Assembly (NCBI RefSeq): GCF_007713735.2
Contig: NZ_VMNW02000063.1
Coordinates: 1-52,996 of the forward strand
DNA: 52,996 nucleotides
Reading direction: 5' to 3'
Source of the DNA: Amycolatopsis acidicola
GTDB taxonomy: Bacteria; Actinomycetota; Actinomycetes; Mycobacteriales; Pseudonocardiaceae
In this document: piece after piece, positions 49,331 to 52,996 of the stretch
How the letters are laid out: every line of letters begins with the position of its first letter
Position numbering within the stretch: the first letter of the stretch is position 1
Translations under genes and position numbers: made by a program
Notes under the pieces: generated by a model
What the model was told of the DNA's origin: nothing
The model's input: the letters and a program-made list of their open reading frames with translations, nothing else
Database searches by the model: none

Positions 49331-50270
49331 AGTGGGGCTCCTTGCTCAGATACCGGTAGCCGCGGCTGACTTCGCGCAGGAAGCGCCGCGTGCGCTCGGG
49401 GTCGAGGCCCGCGCTGGTCGCGCCGCGCCACAGATCTTCGTACGCGTGCACGTCTTCGCCCGAGGTGAGCCTGCCGCCGACGCGCGTGAACACGAAGTCG
49501 AGGTGCTGCTGGAAATCGCTGATCACGCCCGGAGCGCTGAGGCGCAGCAGGATGAACCGCTCCAGCAGCCCGGCGGCCGAGGTGCCGGAAGGCGAGCGGA
49601 ACGGCGCCACCTGCAAGGTGAGGTTCGGGCGGTAGGACAGCTCCAGCAGATACTCCAGTTGTTCGTGCATCACTTCGTCGTTGCCGCGCACCCGGCGCAG
49701 ACAGGATTCGCTCAGCACGGCGTAGATCTCGGCCGGCCTCCCCGGCCGCAGCAGCTTCGCCTGCCGCGCCCGCACCGCTTCGGCCGCGGCGTCGACCGTG
49801 CCGGCCGGGGCCGTCATGCCGAATTCCGCGCGCACGTACGACTCGCACTGCAGCAGACCCGGCAGCTGCTCGGTGCCGACCATCCGGATCTGCTCGGCGT
49901 CCTCCTCCAGATCGATGTACGGCCACAGCTCCTTTTCATACGAGGCGCGGTAGCCGCGCCACCGGCCGCGCTGCGAAGTGCCGTCGCACAACCGCATCGC
50001 GAGCGCGACGGTGATCGGGTCGAGCACCTGGTAGATCTCCAGCAGCCTGCTCAGATCCCGTTGGTTGATCGCGCTGTCGCCGTTTTCCAGCCTGGTCAGC
50101 TTGTTCTGGACGGCGCGGGCGCCCGGCCACAACAGCCGCCCGACCGTCTCCTGCGTCATCACCCGCTCTTCACGCAGGTGTTTGAGGAGCGCGGCCAACT
50201 GGAACCGGCGCCCCGTCGGGGTACCCGCCACCGGGGGAAGTTTCACCTGACTTCTTTCGGTCGACGCCAC
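49314..50270 (-). CDS. Helix-turn-helix protein with DUF5753 domain
   Basis: A 318-residue regulator. An N-terminal XRE-type HTH (about 20-80: RRFQLAALLKHLREERVMTQETVGRLL, NKLTRLENGDSAINQRDLSRLLEIY) is followed by the DUF5753 domain (IRMVGTEQLPGLLQCESYVRAEF, RQAKLLRPGRPAEIYAVLSESCLRR). The GTG start at 50270 has no strong ribosome-binding site. It overlaps the methyltransferase start by 17 bases. Upstream is a 12-base-arm palindrome that may be its operator. Confidence 0.87.
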   Translation of the reverse strand: MASTERSQVKLPPVAGTPTGRRFQLAALLKHLREERVMTQETVGRLLWPGARAVQNKLTRLENGDSAINQRDLSRLLEIYQVLDPITVALAMRLCDGTSQRGRWRGYRASYEKELWPYIDLEEDAEQIRMVGTEQLPGLLQCESYVRAEFGMTAPAGTVDAAAEAVRARQAKLLRPGRPAEIYAVLSESCLRRVRGNDEVMHEQLEYLLELSYRPNLTLQVAPFRSPSGTSAAGLLERFILLRLSAPGVISDFQQHLDFVFTRVGGRLTSGEDVHAYEDLWRGATSAGLDPERTRRFLREVSRGYRYLSKEPHYADRT

Positions 50271-50328
50271 CCGTTACCCGATGCTGGCAAAGACGCTAAG
50301 GGCAGCGGCACCGGCAGGCAAGCCCGGC

Positions 50329-50361
50329 CACTTCCGGCGCGCACCCGTTGCGCCGGAAGTG
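50329..50361. promoter_or_regulatory. Palindrome with 12-bp arms between divergent genes
   Basis: CACTTCCGGCGC and GCGCCGGAAGTG are exact reverse complements separated by nine bases. It lies in the 145-base space between the divergent DUF5753 HTH gene and the CHASE3-HAMP gene. It could be an operator or a stable hairpin; no T-tract follows on either side. Confidence 0.65.
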
Positions 50362-50415
50362 CCCATGCCATCCGGATCTCACTCGCACAGGCGGTTCGCC
50401 GGGTTACGCTGAGCC

Positions 50416-51801
50416 GTGCTCAGCCATCTCCGGCCACGCACGTTGCGGTGGCGGGTCTACCTGCTCGTCTGGGCGCTGCTGGTGCTGGTGCTCGTCACCG
50501 CGGCGGCGGCGACGCTGACGTGGTTGCACGCCAGCGACATCGGCGCGCACGTGCGCACCGTGTTCCGGCCCGCGCAGCAGTCGGTCGCCGAACTGGGCAA
50601 GAGCTATGTGGACATGGAGTCCGGGGAACGCGGATTCCTGCTCACCAGGGACGAGTCGTTCCTGCAGCCCTACGTCGACGGCCAGGCGGACGCGGCCCGG
50701 CAGACCCAGGAGCTTCGCCGGCTGCTGACCGAGGACCCGGTGTCGCTGGGCATGCTCGACGGCGTCGACGCGGCGTTTTCGCGGTGGCAGAGCGGGTCCG
50801 CGATGCCGGAGATCGCGTCGGCGCGCGCGGGCGGAAGTGGTGCGACGGTGGCGGATTTGGCCACCAGTAAGGAAACTTTCGACGTCCTGCGCACCAGGAC
50901 CACGGAGTTGCAGGGCCGCATCAGTGACCTGACCGCGGTCGGCCTGGAGTCCGCGACGAGCGCGCAGGCCACCGCCCGCACGGTCACCATCACCTGCGCG
51001 CTCGTGGCGCTGGTGCTCGGCGCGGCCACGATCCTGATCCTGCGCCGTTCGCTCGCCCTGCCGCTCACCCGGCTCGTCGGCCAGGTGCGCCGCGTCGCCG
51101 ATGGGGAACTCGGGGCGCGCGTGGATCCCGCCGGCCCGGACGAGGTCGCCGAAGTGGGCCGCGCGGTGGAGACCATGCGGGCGCGCACCCTGGCGGAGAT
51201 CGAGCTCACCGCGCAGAAGTCCCAGCAGCTTGCGCGGCTCGAGGAGACCGACCGGATCGCCCGTGAACTCGGCGACACGGTGATCAAACGGCTGTTCGCG
51301 ATCGGGCTGAACCTGCAGTCCGGCGCCGCCCGCCATCCTGGCGCGCGTGTGCTGCTGACCCGCACGATCGCCGATCTCGACCAGGCCATCAACCGGCTGC
51401 GCGGCGCGCTGTACGGGCAGATCGTGGTGACCGAGTCGCTCGGCATCGCCGTGCAGAACCTGGTCGACGATCTGGAGAACGGGCTCGGCGTGGTGCCCGA
51501 GCTGGTGCTGACCGGCGACCTCGACCACGACCTCCCGGAGTGGCTCGCGGTGGAGGTGCCCGGGGTGCTCGGCGACGCGCTGCGCGCCGTGGGCTCCGCG
51601 AACTCCGGCGGTCCCGTCGAGATCGCCCTGTCCCGTGACGACTTCCAGGTCCGGTTACGGGTGCGCGCGCCCGCCCACGGCGGCGGCCCCGACCAGCGGC
51701 TCGTCGCCGAGCTCCTGGAGCGCGCGCTGCTGCATGGTGGAGGCAGCGAGGTCGGTCACGAAGAGGAGCGGGTCGTCATCCAGTGGTGGGTACCGGTGTA
51801 G
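50416..51801 (+). CDS. CHASE3-HAMP membrane sensor with degenerate histidine-kinase core
   Basis: A 461-residue membrane protein. Helix one (about 15-35) is followed by an extracytoplasmic CHASE3-like domain (SYVDMESGERGFLLTRDESFLQPY), helix two (about 190-212), HAMP and a HisKA_3-like segment. In active relatives this reads DRIARDLHD-TVIQRLF; here it is DRIARELGDTVIKRLFAIGLNLQ, with Gly286 where the phospho-acceptor His belongs. The C-terminal ATPase-like part lacks recognisable N, G1 and G2 boxes. It probably senses or scaffolds without autophosphorylating. No response-regulator gene is adjacent. Confidence 0.8.
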   Translation: MLSHLRPRTLRWRVYLLVWALLVLVLVTAAAATLTWLHASDIGAHVRTVFRPAQQSVAELGKSYVDMESGERGFLLTRDESFLQPYVDGQADAARQTQELRRLLTEDPVSLGMLDGVDAAFSRWQSGSAMPEIASARAGGSGATVADLATSKETFDVLRTRTTELQGRISDLTAVGLESATSAQATARTVTITCALVALVLGAATILILRRSLALPLTRLVGQVRRVADGELGARVDPAGPDEVAEVGRAVETMRARTLAEIELTAQKSQQLARLEETDRIARELGDTVIKRLFAIGLNLQSGAARHPGARVLLTRTIADLDQAINRLRGALYGQIVVTESLGIAVQNLVDDLENGLGVVPELVLTGDLDHDLPEWLAVEVPGVLGDALRAVGSANSGGPVEIALSRDDFQVRLRVRAPAHGGGPDQRLVAELLERALLHGGGSEVGHEEERVVIQWWVPV

Positions 51802-52211
51802 CCGAAAGCGGCAAGGCGGCGAAGCAGGTCGGGGGTGACCGGGAACTCCGGTGGCGTGATCGAACCCGGCTGTGCGTCGGCGAGTAGGTCCTTGACGAAC
51901 CCGGCCACCTGGTGTGGTGCCGGAACGGGGTCCACGCCGAGGTAGGAGACCACGATGAGGTCCTCGCCGCAGTGCGTTTCGATCGCGGCGGCCCAGCCGC
52001 GGGTGTCCTCCCAGAGCAGGGCGAGGTCGCGGTCCGGGAATCCCGGCAGGCGGTCGTCGAGCGCGATGTAGCCGGTGGCGGGGCGGCCCATCGTGCAACA
52101 GGTGGAGTCGGGCGGGACCCCCAGCGCTTTCGCCGTGACGGCGATGTACGCCCGCAGAGCCGATTCCGCCGCATCCCACCCGTAAATGTCCACGCCGTCC
52201 GTCCCTCGCAT
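51756..52211 (-). CDS. DUF6292 family protein
   Basis: About 151 residues from ATG 52211 (GTG 52193 is an alternative with GAGGG upstream). It resembles DUF6292: WDAAESALRAYIAVTAKALGV, GYIALDDRLPGFPDRDLALLWEDTRGWAAAIE and PPEFPVTPDLLRRLAAFGY. Function unknown; common in Pseudonocardiaceae. Its 3-prime end overlaps the convergent sensor gene by 46 bases. Confidence 0.7.
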   Translation of the reverse strand: MRGTDGVDIYGWDAAESALRAYIAVTAKALGVPPDSTCCTMGRPATGYIALDDRLPGFPDRDLALLWEDTRGWAAAIETHCGEDLIVVSYLGVDPVPAPHQVAGFVKDLLADAQPGSITPPEFPVTPDLLRRLAAFGYTGTHHWMTTRSSS

Positions 52212-52292
52212 CCTGTTGTCAGCTGCCCGGACGGAGTACCCCCGAAACGGCGATCGAATCTCGCTGGCCGGATCTTCGCGTATCTTCATGCT

Positions 52293-52778
52293 GTGAACGT
52301 GAAGGTGAGCGCGGACGCGGGGCGGCGGAAGCGGCGGCTGGCCACCGGGATCAAGGAGACGCTGCGCGAGCTGAGCATCCAGTTGTCGCTGTTGAACCAC
52401 CAGGTGGGCGGGCACGCCGGGTTGAAGGACGTGGACCTCGACTGTCTCGACCTGATCACCCGGCACGGGCCGATCGGGCCGAGCGCGCTGGCCCGGCAGG
52501 CGGGGCTGCATCCGGCCACCATCACCGGGATCCTCGACCGGCTGGAGCGTGCCGGCTGGGTGGCCAGGGACCGGGATCCGGCCGATCGACGGGCCGTGCT
52601 CGTGCGGGCGCTGCCGGACAGGGCGGGCGAGCTTTTCCGGCTCTATGCCGGGATGAACGGCGAGATGGACGAGATCTGCGCCGACTACGACGAGGCCGAA
52701 CTCGAACTGCTCGCGGGCTTCCTGGCACGCGTGTCCGACGCCGGCCGCCGCTCCAGCGGACGGCTCGCTTCCGGCTGA
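52293..52778 (+). CDS. MarR-family regulator
   Basis: A 161-residue winged-helix regulator: LDCLDLITRHGPIGPSALARQAGLHPATITGILDRLERAGWVARDRDPADRRAVLV is the recognition helix and wing. GTG 52293 is the likely start; GTG 52299 is possible. Divergent from the DUF6292 gene by 81 bases. Target and ligand unknown. Confidence 0.87.
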   Translation: MNVKVSADAGRRKRRLATGIKETLRELSIQLSLLNHQVGGHAGLKDVDLDCLDLITRHGPIGPSALARQAGLHPATITGILDRLERAGWVARDRDPADRRAVLVRALPDRAGELFRLYAGMNGEMDEICADYDEAELELLAGFLARVSDAGRRSSGRLASG

Positions 52779-52996
52779 ACCGGTAGTGGCTTGCGCATCC
52801 GGTGCCCGTTTGTACACAGTGGACAGTGCGGCTGGGTGGCGGGCGGGGTGGTCGCTGTCGTCACTGTCGTCCTTTTGGCCGTAGTCGCTTAGGCCGGTCG
52901 GCGCATCCTTCTCGCCGTACCGCCTTGCCGCACCGCTCTGCCATCCCGATTCGCCATCCCGTCCCAACCCGTTCCTCGTGTTCCCCACCGCATGTC
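52779..52996. other. Non-coding or undetermined right end
   Basis: A 218-base tail after the MarR gene. It has short internal redundancy (GTCGCTGTCGTCACTGTCGT near 52852-52871) but no convincing gene, hairpin terminator or operator. The minus-strand frame that covers it lacks protein-like composition. Confidence 0.4.

Noticed and set aside
51912..52292. Longer 288-residue form of the MarR protein
   Set aside because: The upstream part is antisense to the DUF6292 gene and has no MarR similarity; GTG 52293 gives normal family length.

Overview
The window is high-GC actinomycete chromosome, about 70% G+C by eye. GTG and TTG starts are common and genes are tightly packed. Its family content (DUF6292, DUF574-type methyltransferase paired with a DUF5753 HTH protein, MmyB-like XRE regulators, SigC-type sigma factor, PaaR-regulated paa operon) fits Pseudonocardiaceae, most likely Amycolatopsis or a close relative. 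This placement is an inference from gene content; no marker gene such as rRNA is present.

Layout. 1-534 is non-coding, holds two very large imperfect palindromes, and ends in an IdeR/DmdR-type iron box in front of a siderophore-interacting flavoreductase (535-1257). 1270-9690 is a copper-handling block: sigC, a divergent operon with a 22-codon leader ORF, a copper P-type ATPase, a membrane zinc-finger anti-sigma candidate, YcnI and a CopC-CopD fusion, then a 21-bp-period repeat array, then a DUF5134/PepSY membrane pair facing it. 9765-11520 is an ECF41-type sigma factor divergent from a DoxX/SnoaL pair. 11517-15674 is a small SDR/cyclase/TPP-enzyme operon divergent from an XRE regulator, with a 27-bp palindrome between them. 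15822-20942 is a giant RHS polymorphic toxin followed by a small membrane PH-domain gene.

21146-34697 is a catabolic island: a six-gene minus-strand operon (TPP enzyme, Zn-dehydrogenase, FAD dehydrogenase, MHS-type transporter, epimerase, sugar-isomerase-like protein), a divergent aldehyde dehydrogenase/flavoprotein pair, an aldo/keto reductase-IclR operon and a divergent old-yellow-enzyme-like reductase. Their promoters, and that of a lone KDPG aldolase at 37826, carry the palindrome TTGC-N7-GCAA, which points to one regulon, probably under the IclR protein. The substrate is unknown; the enzyme mix suggests a cyclic polyol or alicyclic diketone cleaved by a TPP-dependent ring hydrolase.

34975-37775 is a cobalamin-riboswitch-headed cobalt-transport operon (cbtB, cbtA, FhuF-like Fe-S protein, pirin). 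38421-40887 holds regulators and a small START-domain protein. 40282-48494 is the phenylacetate pathway: paaI-paaK-paaR on the minus strand and paaZABCDE on the plus strand, with a PaaR-type palindrome in front of each arm. 48491-52778 has a methyltransferase/HTH pair, a CHASE3-HAMP protein whose phospho-acceptor histidine is lost, a DUF6292 protein and a MarR regulator.

A recurring structural theme: most convergent gene pairs overlap or touch at their stop codons. The only two with a wide gap are exactly the two filled with 21-bp-period repeat arrays. A third array sits upstream of the riboswitch.
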